Positions 34,854 to 43,991 of a stretch of 64,000 nt of DNA are shown piece after piece; the stretch's first letter is position 1, and each line of letters begins with the position of its first letter. The position numbers and the translations under genes are program-made. Below the pieces are notes generated by a model. The model worked only from the letters and a program-made list of their open reading frames with translations. It did not search any database and was not told where the DNA came from. Location of the stretch: assembly GCA_036657395.1 (NCBI GenBank), contig JAVXGM010000001.1:1-64000 (forward strand), written 5' to 3'. This DNA comes from JAVXGM01 sp036657395. Its GTDB lineage: Bacteria; Bacillota; Clostridia; Peptostreptococcales; Anaerovoracaceae.

Positions 34854-36731
34854 ATGACCTATGAAGAAAAAATACCGGAATTTGCACTTCGGCCAGCCAA
34901 AGCAGTCGATGGGGACACAGAAGAAATGGATGATGGATTTGATCCAACTCCTTATGATAGGCTACTAAGTGAAAATTTAGAAATGGGTGAAGAGGAAGAA
35001 GTAGAAGAGCTAGAAGCAGAAGAAAAACCACAGCAGGAAGAACTACAAAAGGAGATCGAAGAGATAAAGGTTCAAGCACCAATGGATCAAGGTAAAGCCT
35101 TGGAAATAGAACCTTTGAATACAACCTCAGAGGCAACAAAAATAACACCATTATCAAGTTCGACTACTTATGATCATTTAAGCTTTACTGGAGCAGTAGA
35201 AAAGGAAGAAGTGAAAATTTTTATTGAAGAAGACATTTTAGTACCTGATATTAAAGCAGATTTAATTTCTATTCTTTCAATGGAAGGGACGCCAATTTTA
35301 TCTAGCAAAGAATTCCAGGTAGGACAAGGAGAGGAAGACCAGATTAAACTTAAGGGGGAGATAAGCATACATACTATATATGTCCCCGATTCAAAAGATG
35401 GAGAAGGGCAAATTGCAACAATTCAGTCAAGAGTTCCTTTTAAAACAGACTGGCAAGGCAATGCATCTCCACTCTCTCACATAGGGATAACACCCATAGT
35501 TGAAAAAATAGACTTTACAGTAATAAACGAACGTAAGTTCCGAGTAAAAATTACTTTAATTTTACGTATTAAGGAATATGCAGAGAAAGAGGTGTCCATT
35601 TTTGGAGGCTTAAATGGAGAAAAACTCCAACTGCTAAAAGAACCGGTAAAAATGAGCCATGTGGCAGTAAGAAAAAAAGAAGAGATAGAGATCTCAGAAA
35701 TATTTAAGATAAAAGAAGAGGAATTAAAGCCAGTAAAAATATTAAAGCACAATATAAATATTGTGGAAAATCACAAGCAAGTGACATCGGAAAAGCTAGT
35801 AGTTAATGCTGTAATCTCAGCAAATATTTTATATATGGGGCAGGGAGAAAAAGATGGGGAAAGCTACCAGGAGCCATGCTTCTACCAGGGGAAAAGTGAT
35901 TTCACCCAGTTTATTCTCATGAATAAAGAAGAAAACATTGCAGCTACAAAACTTGTATTTCAAGAGGAGGATCTGGTTTTAGAGATTAATAAGGAGTCAC
36001 CAGAAGAAGGGGATTTCGCTTTAAAAGGAACCATCAAGACAAATGTGGAAGTATATAAAACCATAGAAAAAGAAATGGTTACAGATCTTTATCACAGTAG
36101 TAAGGAAATCACTTATGACGATAAAGAGATGAATATAGAAACTATAGTGGGAACTGGAGCCGCAGAAGTATCTGCAAGAGAAATTTTCAATGTTAGTGAA
36201 GAAGAAAGGCAAGTGGCTAAGGTTATTTACATTTCCGGAAGAATTAAGGAAAGTAATAGCGTAATAGAGCAGGGCCGATGCATAGTGGAAGGCACCATGG
36301 AAGCAAGAATATTGTGCATGACACAAGAAGATGGAAAGAAGCCATTTGCAATGACCCAGACTATTCCATTTAGAGGTTCAATGGAAATCTTTGAAGCAAA
36401 TGAAGGCATGATTGGAGAAAACAATATTTTCATTAAAGAATTGTGGTTTGACAAGATTAATAGCAAGCAAGTAGAAGTTAACGCCAGCTTGGGAATCGAG
36501 ACAACAGTAAGAAAGCCATGTTGTTTGAAAATTATTGAAAACTTGAGTTACGTAGACAAGGGCAAAGAAAGACAGGCGGCACCAATGGTTATATATATTG
36601 CCAAGAATGATGATACTTTGTGGAAAATTGCAAAGAAATACAAGACAACAAGGAAGGCATTACGAGAGGTAAATAATATTACTGATGATGCTGAAATCCA
36701 ACAAGGGGCACATCTTCTTGTAGTAAAATAA
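34854..36731 (+). CDS. SPOCS (DUF3794) and LysM spore-envelope protein
   Basis: A 625-residue protein. An acidic N-terminal region (about 1-95, Glu-rich) precedes several DUF3794/SPOCS-type modules (VEDILVPDIKADLI-like sequences at about 120-560) and a C-terminal LysM (VIYIAKNDDTLWKIAKKY). Related proteins (SpoVID/SafA-type) assemble the spore coat. Start at ATG 34854, preceded by AGAGGGGG; the earlier in-frame ATG overlaps the SprT gene and lacks a site. Supports sporulation, together with spoIIR downstream. Confidence 0.85.
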   Translation: MTYEEKIPEFALRPAKAVDGDTEEMDDGFDPTPYDRLLSENLEMGEEEEVEELEAEEKPQQEELQKEIEEIKVQAPMDQGKALEIEPLNTTSEATKITPLSSSTTYDHLSFTGAVEKEEVKIFIEEDILVPDIKADLISILSMEGTPILSSKEFQVGQGEEDQIKLKGEISIHTIYVPDSKDGEGQIATIQSRVPFKTDWQGNASPLSHIGITPIVEKIDFTVINERKFRVKITLILRIKEYAEKEVSIFGGLNGEKLQLLKEPVKMSHVAVRKKEEIEISEIFKIKEEELKPVKILKHNINIVENHKQVTSEKLVVNAVISANILYMGQGEKDGESYQEPCFYQGKSDFTQFILMNKEENIAATKLVFQEEDLVLEINKESPEEGDFALKGTIKTNVEVYKTIEKEMVTDLYHSSKEITYDDKEMNIETIVGTGAAEVSAREIFNVSEEERQVAKVIYISGRIKESNSVIEQGRCIVEGTMEARILCMTQEDGKKPFAMTQTIPFRGSMEIFEANEGMIGENNIFIKELWFDKINSKQVEVNASLGIETTVRKPCCLKIIENLSYVDKGKERQAAPMVIYIAKNDDTLWKIAKKYKTTRKALREVNNITDDAEIQQGAHLLVVK

Positions 36732-36792
36732 AAAATCAGTATAAAAATCTCCTTCAATGGTAAGACTTAACATATTGAGGAGGAGATTAAAA

Positions 36793-37377
36793 GTGAAAAA
36801 ATATAATGACAAACAAAAATGTGTAGTTGCTTTAGCCTTGGTAGTTCTCATGGGTATTGTCCTTTTTTATACATATGAGGATAACCCAACTAATGAGTAT
36901 ACAGGGATAATTCGTCTTCACGTAATTGCAAATAGTGATACTATGAAAGACCAAAATCTGAAACTACAGGTAAGAGATGAAATTCTAAAAACTATGAATA
37001 AGAATGAGGAAAATCTTACTATAGAGGAATCTAGGGAGTATTTGAAGGCTCACCTAAAGAACTTTGAAGAAGTTGCAAACAATACGATTGTAAATGGAGG
37101 GAAAACCTATACAGCAAAGGCAGATATTGGGGTGAGATGGATTCCAGAGAAAACCTATGGAGAAATGGAGTTTCCGGCAGGGAATTATGAAGCTTTAAAT
37201 GTGACTCTTGGAGAAGGTGCTGGGCAAAATTGGTGGTGCGTTCTTTTTCCACCCTTATGCTTGATAGACGAAGACCCACAGGCTATGAAGGAAATGGGGA
37301 TAAGTCAGGAAGAAAATATTCAACTGAAATCCAAGTTAACAGAAATTTTAGAAGAAAAAAGACAAACTAATGTATAA
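36793..37377 (+). CDS. spoIIR: Stage II sporulation protein R
   Basis: A 194-residue exported signalling protein that, in the forespore, triggers SpoIIGA to process pro-sigma-E. N-terminal signal/anchor (VVALALVVLMGIVLFYTY), then RLHVIANSDTMKDQNLKLQVRD and WWCVLFPPLC, the family blocks. Start at GTG 36793 with GAGGAGGAG seven bases upstream; the ATG at 36757 has no site. No SigF-type promoter could be picked out with confidence. Confidence 0.93.
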   Translation: MKKYNDKQKCVVALALVVLMGIVLFYTYEDNPTNEYTGIIRLHVIANSDTMKDQNLKLQVRDEILKTMNKNEENLTIEESREYLKAHLKNFEEVANNTIVNGGKTYTAKADIGVRWIPEKTYGEMEFPAGNYEALNVTLGEGAGQNWWCVLFPPLCLIDEDPQAMKEMGISQEENIQLKSKLTEILEEKRQTNV

Positions 37378-37396
37378 TTATATATTTTTGCCAAAG

Positions 37397-37446
37397 AGAA
37401 AGACGGCCTGCCTAGATTTGCAAAAAGGTAGACCGTCTTTCTTGTT
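37397..37446. terminator. Shared terminator of spoIIR and htrA
   Basis: AGAAAGACGG pairs with CCGTCTTTCT, with imperfect inner pairing; it lies between the convergent genes and has T-rich flanks. Confidence 0.75.
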
Positions 37447-37471
37447 ATTCTATTTAGGTTTAAGGATAAAT

Positions 37472-38710
37472 CTATGCGGATTTTTTTTCTTGCAGTTTCA
37501 ACTTTATAGTCTTTGTCTGTCCGTCTCTTAAAACAATGTACTCTACTGTGTCACCAACTTTGTGAGAAGTGATTATAGATGATAAAGTTGAAACACTATC
37601 AATAGGGGTTTCGTCTACAGCATAGACCATGTCTCCAGCTTTAAAGCCGGCACTTTTAGCGACTCTACTATTTACTTGTGCAATATAAACGCCACCTGCG
37701 TTACCCATCTTCTCTCCAAACAGGAATTCTCCACCGTTTTGGGATGGTGAGGCCTCAGAATAAGCCATTCCTGTAGTGACTGTTCCGGCAACATAGCCAT
37801 TATCAATTAATTGCTTAGCTACATTGGCGGCCTTATTAATTGGAATTGCAAAGCCTAAGCCTTCAACATCGGAGCCAGAAGACTTGGCAACCACTACGCC
37901 TACTAGCTGACCAAATTGGTTAAAGAGACCACCGCCAGAATTTCCAGGGTTAATGGAACTATCAGTTTGGAGTAGGGACATGGTTTTTCCGTCGATGCTA
38001 AGTTCTCTGTCTAGTGCGCTGATGATTCCGGCAGTAACTGTACCGCCTAGTTCACCTAAAGGATTACCAATGGCTACAGCCATATCTCCTACATTTAGAT
38101 TACTGCTATCGCCTAAGGTAGCAGCAGTCAGATTTTTAGCCTTTATTTTTAGCACGGCAACGTCTGTAGTAGAATCAGTGCCCACCAAAGTTGCCTTGTA
38201 TTCCTTGTTGTTGCTCAGGGTTACATATATTTTGCTGGCGCCATCAATTACGTGATTGTTAGTAATAATGTAACCGTTATCCTTAATAATCACACCACTT
38301 CCAGCCCCTTCAGTAACATATTCTTGCATCCAGGAATCGTTTCCAACGGTTTCTGTTTTAATTTCAACCACAGAGGTTTTTGCTGACTTGGTAATTTCTT
38401 GGACAGTCATGGAGCTTCCTGTGGCACTTTTAAGATCAAAGCCAGTAGCTTTTGCAGAACCTGAGGAACCAGTATAAGAATTTGTTGTTGGCATAAAGTT
38501 GTTTGCTAGAATTGTTCCTGCGAAGCCAAATATACCTGAAAGGATAACGCAAGTGCATATCATAAGTATCATCCCCGTTCGTGTAACAAAACGAGCAGGC
38601 TTTTTATTTTTAGGGGGGATATTATCACCTAAAGGGGGTTTATTTTCCGTGGGCATATTAGATAATTCAAAGTTTGGTACATAGTTGTTATTGTTTTCAT
38701 CATTATTCAT
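37472..38710 (-). CDS. htrA: HtrA-like membrane serine protease with PDZ domain
   Basis: A 412-residue quality-control protease. Asn/Pro-rich cytoplasmic N terminus, one membrane helix (about 44-68), a Ser/Gly linker, trypsin-like domain with the triad His (ITNNHVIDG), Asp (DVAVLKI) and Ser (NPGNSGGGLF), then one PDZ domain (about 315-400). AAGGAGG before the ATG. The only minus-strand gene in this part of the right arm besides one XRE regulator. Confidence 0.94.
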   Translation of the reverse strand: MNNDENNNNYVPNFELSNMPTENKPPLGDNIPPKNKKPARFVTRTGMILMICTCVILSGIFGFAGTILANNFMPTTNSYTGSSGSAKATGFDLKSATGSSMTVQEITKSAKTSVVEIKTETVGNDSWMQEYVTEGAGSGVIIKDNGYIITNNHVIDGASKIYVTLSNNKEYKATLVGTDSTTDVAVLKIKAKNLTAATLGDSSNLNVGDMAVAIGNPLGELGGTVTAGIISALDRELSIDGKTMSLLQTDSSINPGNSGGGLFNQFGQLVGVVVAKSSGSDVEGLGFAIPINKAANVAKQLIDNGYVAGTVTTGMAYSEASPSQNGGEFLFGEKMGNAGGVYIAQVNSRVAKSAGFKAGDMVYAVDETPIDSVSTLSSIITSHKVGDTVEYIVLRDGQTKTIKLKLQEKKSA

Positions 38711-38866
38711 AAGGCTTTCCTCCTTGTATTTGTTTTGTTGACAATAATATACACAGAATTTATGGTACTTTCGTGTTGAAAAGGTGAGAAAATATGATAA
38801 ACTTATTAAATCTTTATGACAAATATGTTAGAATGAAAGATAATGAGGAAAAAGAGGGATTAGAAG

Positions 38867-39784
38867 ATGAGTAAAGCTATTATAGCAATAGACAAAAGCA
38901 AATCATACAGGGTTTATCTTACCATTACTACGGAAATGGCTGAGGAAGCACGAAAAATACATGAAACCACACCTTTGGCCACAGCCGGTCTGGGACGAGT
39001 CCTTACAGCAGCCGGTCTTATGGGAATAATGATGAAAAATCACAAAGACAAGTTGACTATTCAGTTTAAGGGAGATGGCCCAGCAAAGGCAATTTTGGCC
39101 ACAGCATTAGGAGATGGCAGCGTGAAAGGATATATTTCCAATCCGGATGTGGACTTGCCGTTAACTAAAGATGGAAAATTAGATGTTGGCAGATCTTTAG
39201 GAATAGGAGATTTAACAGTAATTAGAGACTTTGGTTTAAAAGAGCCATATTTAGGGACGATAGCATTGGTAAGCGGAGAAATTGCAGATGATTTAGCTGC
39301 ATATTTTTTTATTTCAGAGCAACAAAATTCTTCAGTGGCCTTAGGGGTCAAGGTAGAAAGAGATTACAGCGTAGGTGCTGCTGGAGGCATGATTATACAG
39401 ATGTTGCCTGGCGGAGAAGAAGGTGCTGTTGATGCTCTGGAAGAATTAATTGGTAAAATGGATCCCCTTACAACGATTATAGATAGAGTCTTGAAAAAGA
39501 GCAAGGGGAAGACAGAGGCAGGTATAGTAGAGGATTTACTTAGAGAGATTTTCAAGAGTATGCCAGAGGAATTTGGAGTTGAGAAGATAGGCGAAGGAGA
39601 AATAAAGTTAACGTGTGATTGTTGTGAAGACAGGTTGGAGCAAGTCTTAGCCACGGTTGGAAAAGAGGAGTTACAAGCTATGATTGATGAAGATGGACAG
39701 GCAGAAATGCAATGTCAATTTTGTTTGAAAAAGTACTGCTTTGGCCGGGAACGGCTTCAAAAAATATTGGAGGAGATAAGCTAA
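38867..39784 (+). CDS. hslO: Redox-regulated chaperone Hsp33
   Basis: A 305-residue holdase chaperone switched on by oxidation. The C-terminal zinc switch CDC...CQFC (about 247 and 282) keeps the four ligand cysteines. N-terminal KSYRVYLTITTEMAEEARKIH is typical. Its stop overlaps the next start by one base. Confidence 0.96.
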   Translation: MSKAIIAIDKSKSYRVYLTITTEMAEEARKIHETTPLATAGLGRVLTAAGLMGIMMKNHKDKLTIQFKGDGPAKAILATALGDGSVKGYISNPDVDLPLTKDGKLDVGRSLGIGDLTVIRDFGLKEPYLGTIALVSGEIADDLAAYFFISEQQNSSVALGVKVERDYSVGAAGGMIIQMLPGGEEGAVDALEELIGKMDPLTTIIDRVLKKSKGKTEAGIVEDLLREIFKSMPEEFGVEKIGEGEIKLTCDCCEDRLEQVLATVGKEELQAMIDEDGQAEMQCQFCLKKYCFGRERLQKILEEIS

Positions 39785-40248
39785 TGGGCGAAATTATGTT
39801 GAAGATTATCGGGACACAAGTTACTGCTAATATGGAAGAGGAACGAGTAGAATTTGTTACAGAAGGATCTCTATATGAAAAAGAAGAGGCACTATACCTT
39901 GTTTATCAAGAAAGTGAACTTTCTGGTATGGATGGGTGCAAGACTCGCCTAAAGCTAATGAACGATGTGATTAGGATGAATAGAGTGGGCGACAACGTAG
40001 GTATGGATACAGAAATGGTTTTTGAAACTGGCAAAAGATATAATGGCCATTACGATACACCTTTTGGAACTATCCAGATGGAAGTGCTTACAAACAGCGT
40101 AGAAAATAAACTTACTGCTGACGGAAAAGGTTTTATAGATATTGATTACAATATCAGCCTAAAGGGTTTGGTAGAAGGTCGCAATAAGTTGAATATTCAA
40201 GTAATGCAGGGAGGGGAAACAAGCCATGATGAGCAAAAAAACAACTAG
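39784..40248 (+). CDS. DUF1934 (YwiB-like) protein
   Basis: A 154-residue predicted beta-barrel of the DUF1934 family (YLVYQESELSGMDGCKTRLKL, and YNGHYDTPFGTIQMEV). Function unknown. Start at ATG 39784, which shares a base with the hslO stop and has GGAGGAG upstream. Overlaps the following miniprotein by 23 bases. Confidence 0.85.
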   Translation: MGEIMLKIIGTQVTANMEEERVEFVTEGSLYEKEEALYLVYQESELSGMDGCKTRLKLMNDVIRMNRVGDNVGMDTEMVFETGKRYNGHYDTPFGTIQMEVLTNSVENKLTADGKGFIDIDYNISLKGLVEGRNKLNIQVMQGGETSHDEQKNN

Positions 40249-40318
40249 ATTTATTGCTATTTTGATAGTAATCACTATGGTAGGTACAGGAGTAATTTTA
40301 AGTGCAATGTACATATGA
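40226..40318 (+). CDS. Prli42/DUF4044-like membrane miniprotein
   Basis: A 30-residue ORF: a basic start (MMSKKTTRF) followed by one membrane helix (IAILIVITMVGTGVILSAMY). The pattern of N-terminal KK and Arg before a single helix resembles the Prli42/DUF4044 miniproteins of Firmicutes, which in Listeria anchor the stressosome upstream of SigB. GAGGGG lies nine bases before the first ATG; a second ATG follows at once. Overlaps the DUF1934 gene by 23 bases. Homology is judged by pattern only. Confidence 0.65.
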   Translation: MMSKKTTRFIAILIVITMVGTGVILSAMYI

Positions 40319-40377
40319 GAAGAGTTTTCGCCAATGTAGCAATTTGACAATTGAGTAAAGAAAGAGGTAACTGCAAT

Positions 40378-41889
40378 ATGAAAATAGGCTTTGACGCGGA
40401 AAAATATATTGATGAACAGTCCAAATATATACGAGAAAGAATCAATCTTAAAAATAGCCAGAGGCTTTATTTGGAGTTTGGGGGTAAGCTTGTACAGGAT
40501 AGGCATGCTATGCGTGTTTTGCCAGGATTTGACGAAAATGCTAAGATTAAACTGCTGCAGAAGCTTAAGGATCAGGCAGAGATTATTATCTGCATTTATT
40601 CTAGAGATATTACGACCAATAAGACAAGGCAGGACTTTGGTATCACCTACGATTTGGAAGTACTTCGCCTAATTGATGTTTTTCGCCGATATGATTTAAA
40701 AATCAACAGTGTAGTTGTAACTCGATATGAAGAAGAGCCTGCGGTGGATATGTTTATAAATAAGCTGATAAGAAGAGGGGTAACGACTTACAAACATCGC
40801 TTTACTAAGGGGTATCCAACAGAGGTTGATACAATAGTTAGTGATGAAGGATATGGTGCTAATCCATGTATTGAAGTTACTCAGCCATTAGTCGTAGTTA
40901 CAGGCCCAGGCGGAGGCAGTGGCAAGCTTGCAACATGTCTTTCTCAACTATATCACGATTATAAAAAGGGTCTGAAAGCTAGATATGCCAAGTTTGAAAC
41001 TTTTCCAATTTGGAACCTTCCTCTGAAGCATCCTGTGAATGTGGCTTATGAAGCAGCAACAGCAGATCTTCGTGATGTAAATATGATTGACTCTTTCCAT
41101 TTGGACGCTTATGGGGAAACAGCTATTAACTACAATAGAGATTTAGAAGTTTTTCCGGTAGTTAAAAGAATCATTGAAAAAATTACAGGGGAAGAATCTG
41201 AGTACAAAAGCCCAACAGATATGGGTGTTAATAGAGCTGGATTTGGAATTACTGATGATGAAGTGGTAAAAGAAGCCGCCTATCAGGAGATTATTAGAAG
41301 ATATATGATCGCAGAATGTGATTATAAAAAGGGAAAGATAAATGAAGATGCTCTTGAAAGATCCAAGCTTCTTATGGATGAGTTGGACTTAAATGTAGAG
41401 CGAAGAGAAGTAGTAAAGCCAGCGAGAGATTATGCAGACTACAAGCGAAACCAAGATGAACGCTATGAGAATGCAGTTATTATGTCAATTCAGCTTCCTG
41501 ATGGAACTATTCTTACAGGTAGAAGTTCAAGACGCATGGTGGCAGCGGCAGCGGCAGTACTTAATGCGGTTAAGCAACTTTGTGGAATGTCAGAGGATCT
41601 TCATTTGATTTCTCCGCATGTGCTTAAAACCATACAAGAATTGAAGGGGAATACTTTACATCATGATAGAACTAGCCTTAATTGTGAAGAAGTTTTGACC
41701 TCCCTTACGATTTCTGCAGCGACCAATCCATCAGCAGAGGTGGCGGTAGGTAAATTAAGGGAACTTAACGGGTGTAAGGCTCATTGCACGGCTATTCTAA
41801 GTGATCGGGACGAGCAGACCATCAAATCCCTAGGCATGGATGTAACCTGCGACCCGGAATACATTACAACTAACCTTTACTTTAATTAA
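40378..41889 (+). CDS. DUF1846 family protein
   Basis: A 503-residue protein that opens with KIGFDAEKYIDEQSKYIRER, characteristic of DUF1846. It has VVVTGPGGGSGKLATCLSQL (near 180), a P-loop-like segment, and HLDAYGETAINYNRDLEVFP. Structures of the family are known but the reaction is not. Start at ATG 40378 with AGAGGT upstream. Followed by an AEC transporter after ten bases, so probably co-transcribed. Confidence 0.9.
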   Translation: MKIGFDAEKYIDEQSKYIRERINLKNSQRLYLEFGGKLVQDRHAMRVLPGFDENAKIKLLQKLKDQAEIIICIYSRDITTNKTRQDFGITYDLEVLRLIDVFRRYDLKINSVVVTRYEEEPAVDMFINKLIRRGVTTYKHRFTKGYPTEVDTIVSDEGYGANPCIEVTQPLVVVTGPGGGSGKLATCLSQLYHDYKKGLKARYAKFETFPIWNLPLKHPVNVAYEAATADLRDVNMIDSFHLDAYGETAINYNRDLEVFPVVKRIIEKITGEESEYKSPTDMGVNRAGFGITDDEVVKEAAYQEIIRRYMIAECDYKKGKINEDALERSKLLMDELDLNVERREVVKPARDYADYKRNQDERYENAVIMSIQLPDGTILTGRSSRRMVAAAAAVLNAVKQLCGMSEDLHLISPHVLKTIQELKGNTLHHDRTSLNCEEVLTSLTISAATNPSAEVAVGKLRELNGCKAHCTAILSDRDEQTIKSLGMDVTCDPEYITTNLYFN

Positions 41890-41899
41890 AAGGAGAAAA

Positions 41900-42847
41900 A
41901 TGTATACTCAATATATCCTTTTATTTGCCCTAATGTTTACTGGGTACTTTTTTAGAAAAATCAATTTTATAGATAATACGATGAACAATGGGATTAATAG
42001 GCTTATTGTCTATTTTGCATATCCATGCTTAATAGTTCACAACATTGGAAATTTGGAAATGAATAAAGGTCTATTAATAGAGTTTATGCTTATGGTAGGC
42101 GTGTCTGTTGTGACATTTACAATATACAGTGTCTATGCATACTATTACAGCAAGGTGAGAAAATTTCCCAAGAAAAGTTCTAACATTGTAGAATTTTCTA
42201 CGATTATGCCTAATGATGGATTTATGGGATTTCCTGTGGCCTTACTTTTTTTAGGGGAAAAGGGTTTATTTTTCATGTTGGCACACAATGTGGCTATGAA
42301 CCTGTTTTGCTTTACATATGGGTATAAATTGGTTCGAAGAAATAAGGAAGGTCAGAGAAAACTTACTCCAAAAGCTCTTACTAAGGCTATATTTAGATTG
42401 ATTGTTAATCCTAATATCTTGGCCTTAATACTTGGACTTACTATTAGCATAATTGGAGTAAAGCTTCCTCAGCCAGTTGATGATTATCTAGTGTATATAG
42501 GGAATATTGTAACACCTATGGCGATGATATTTATTGGATCAACTTTGGCCAAATGTAAGGTTAAAGAAATTATGAAAAATCATATTGTGATTGAGGCAAG
42601 CATAAATAAATTAATTATCCTACCTATAATCACGTTTGGGGCTGTAATGTTTCTCCCTTTAAGTCAAGAGCTAAAAGCGATGGTAATTTTAGGTTGTTGT
42701 TTTCCTACAGCAGCAACGGTATCTATGATTGCTCAGCAAGAAGGGGAAGATCAAAAAATGTCCAGTATGATTCTATTTCTCAGTACAGTATTGTCCTTAG
42801 TAACAATACAAATTGCAATGAACATGTTGACTACATGGATTCTATAA
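41900..42847 (+). CDS. AEC-family transporter
   Basis: A 315-residue membrane permease with about ten helices in two halves. Family marks: NRLIVYFAYPCLIVHNI, MPNDGFMGFPVALLFLG and CCFPTAATVSMIAQQEG. Such carriers move malate or other organic anions; the substrate is not predictable. AAAGGAG before ATG. Ends before a strong terminator. Confidence 0.85.
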   Translation: MYTQYILLFALMFTGYFFRKINFIDNTMNNGINRLIVYFAYPCLIVHNIGNLEMNKGLLIEFMLMVGVSVVTFTIYSVYAYYYSKVRKFPKKSSNIVEFSTIMPNDGFMGFPVALLFLGEKGLFFMLAHNVAMNLFCFTYGYKLVRRNKEGQRKLTPKALTKAIFRLIVNPNILALILGLTISIIGVKLPQPVDDYLVYIGNIVTPMAMIFIGSTLAKCKVKEIMKNHIVIEASINKLIILPIITFGAVMFLPLSQELKAMVILGCCFPTAATVSMIAQQEGEDQKMSSMILFLSTVLSLVTIQIAMNMLTTWIL

Positions 42848-42876
42848 CCCGCTAGACAACAAATTTTGTGCTATAT

Positions 42877-42926
42877 AAAGACAAGATAATGTGAAAGTGT
42901 ATCTTTCCATTATCTTGTCTTTTTTT
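42877..42926 (+). terminator. Terminator after the AEC transporter
   Basis: AAAGACAAGATAATG pairs perfectly with CATTATCTTGTCTTT (15 base pairs), followed by more T residues. Confidence 0.92.
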
Positions 42927-42970
42927 GAATTTAAGGTGAAATTTTTTTTGTATTAAATGGAGTGTGAAAG

Positions 42971-43360
42971 TTATTCTATACTAAATGATTCTGCCCGCTT
43001 AAGGTCATCCATTTCTGCGAATTGTTCTGCTCTCTCTATTAACCGACCTCTAGAAAAATCTGAAAGGTGCATATAAATAGCCATTAACCGTTGTTCGTCC
43101 CTAGTAGACTCTTTTTGGGAAAAATAATCGCCCATTACTCTTTGTACATCAAATTTAATTAACGTATCTATTCTTACTTGATAAAATTCCGCTAGTGAGA
43201 AAAAAGCGCCTACATCAGGTAGACGATCCCCCTGTTCATATTGACAATATGTAGTTCTACAAATACGTATTTCTTTTGCTAGCTGAGTTTGACTCAATTT
43301 TGCCGCTCTTCGCAGCGCCTTTAAGTTTCGTGCTACTCTTAGCTGTTCTTCAAGTGTCAT
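42971..43360 (-). CDS. XRE-family transcriptional regulator
   Basis: A 129-residue protein with an N-terminal helix-turn-helix (LRRAAKLSQTQLAKEIRICRTTYCQYEQGDRLPD, about 15-48) and a helical C-terminal part of unknown role. AAGGAGG before the ATG. Divergent from a second XRE gene across a 250-base gap with repeats. Confidence 0.85.
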   Translation of the reverse strand: MTLEEQLRVARNLKALRRAAKLSQTQLAKEIRICRTTYCQYEQGDRLPDVGAFFSLAEFYQVRIDTLIKFDVQRVMGDYFSQKESTRDEQRLMAIYMHLSDFSRGRLIERAEQFAEMDDLKRAESFSIE

Positions 43361-43425
43361 TTATAATTTCCTCCTTAAAAATGTAAATAAGCTGAGATTA
43401 TTTAATACATAAAAAATTCACCTTA

Positions 43426-43536
43426 CCTTTAAAGAGTCATTTTAGAGAAAAAAAGGTGCAATATTTAATAAAAAAGGCTAAGAAATCCCTAAATCCCCCT
43501 GAAAGATATAGGCAAAGTGCCTTAAAGGTCATTTTT
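43426..43536. repeat. Imperfect direct repeat in the XRE-XRE gap
   Basis: CCTTTAAAGAGTCATTTT (43426-43443) and CCTTAAAGGTCATTTTT (43520-43536) share most bases. They flank the region between the divergent regulators and could be binding sites; otherwise the gap (43361-43610) is AT-rich with no gene. Confidence 0.45.
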
Positions 43537-43547
43537 GTGAAAACACT

Positions 43548-43571
43548 CCACACTTACACTGTAAGTAGTGG
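43548..43571. promoter_or_regulatory. Candidate operator palindrome upstream of the plus-strand XRE gene
   Basis: CCAC-A-CTTAC and GTAAG-T-(A)-GTGG around ACT form an interrupted inverted repeat 40 bases before the ATG. A plausible XRE operator, unproven. Confidence 0.45.
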
Positions 43572-43610
43572 TTAGAGTAGCTAAGAGAGGGAAACTTGCA
43601 GGAGGCAATT

Positions 43611-43988
43611 ATGACAGAAAATAATCTTAAGACAATTGACCTAGAAGGAATGGGTAGAAGAATAAGGACGAAGCGTGAATCCATGCATATGTCAAGACCT
43701 GTGCTAGCAAACCAATTAAATGTGTCTAGTAAATTTGTGGCAGATATTGAGTATGGCGATAAGGGGGTTTCCATTCAGACTTTATATAAGCTATCACAAC
43801 TTTTGCATTTAAGTACAGATTATATTTTAGCGGGAGAAAGGAAACAAGCCAATGGTGAAGATCCAGAAATAGATCAGATTAAAGAAAATATTTTAGGGCC
43901 ATTAAGCACATGCAATACAGAACAGCTAAAATGTATGGAGCAAATAACAAGATACTATGTTGAAGGCATTATTGGCAAGGGAAAATAA
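43611..43988 (+). CDS. XRE-family transcriptional regulator
   Basis: A 125-residue protein with an N-terminal helix-turn-helix (MGRRIRTKRESMHMSRPVLA, VSSKFVADIEYGDKGVS). Start at ATG 43611, with CAGGAGG five bases upstream. First gene of a short operon with a sigma factor and a 47-residue ORF, suggesting it controls them. Confidence 0.87.
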   Translation: MTENNLKTIDLEGMGRRIRTKRESMHMSRPVLANQLNVSSKFVADIEYGDKGVSIQTLYKLSQLLHLSTDYILAGERKQANGEDPEIDQIKENILGPLSTCNTEQLKCMEQITRYYVEGIIGKGK

Positions 43989-43991
43989 AGA

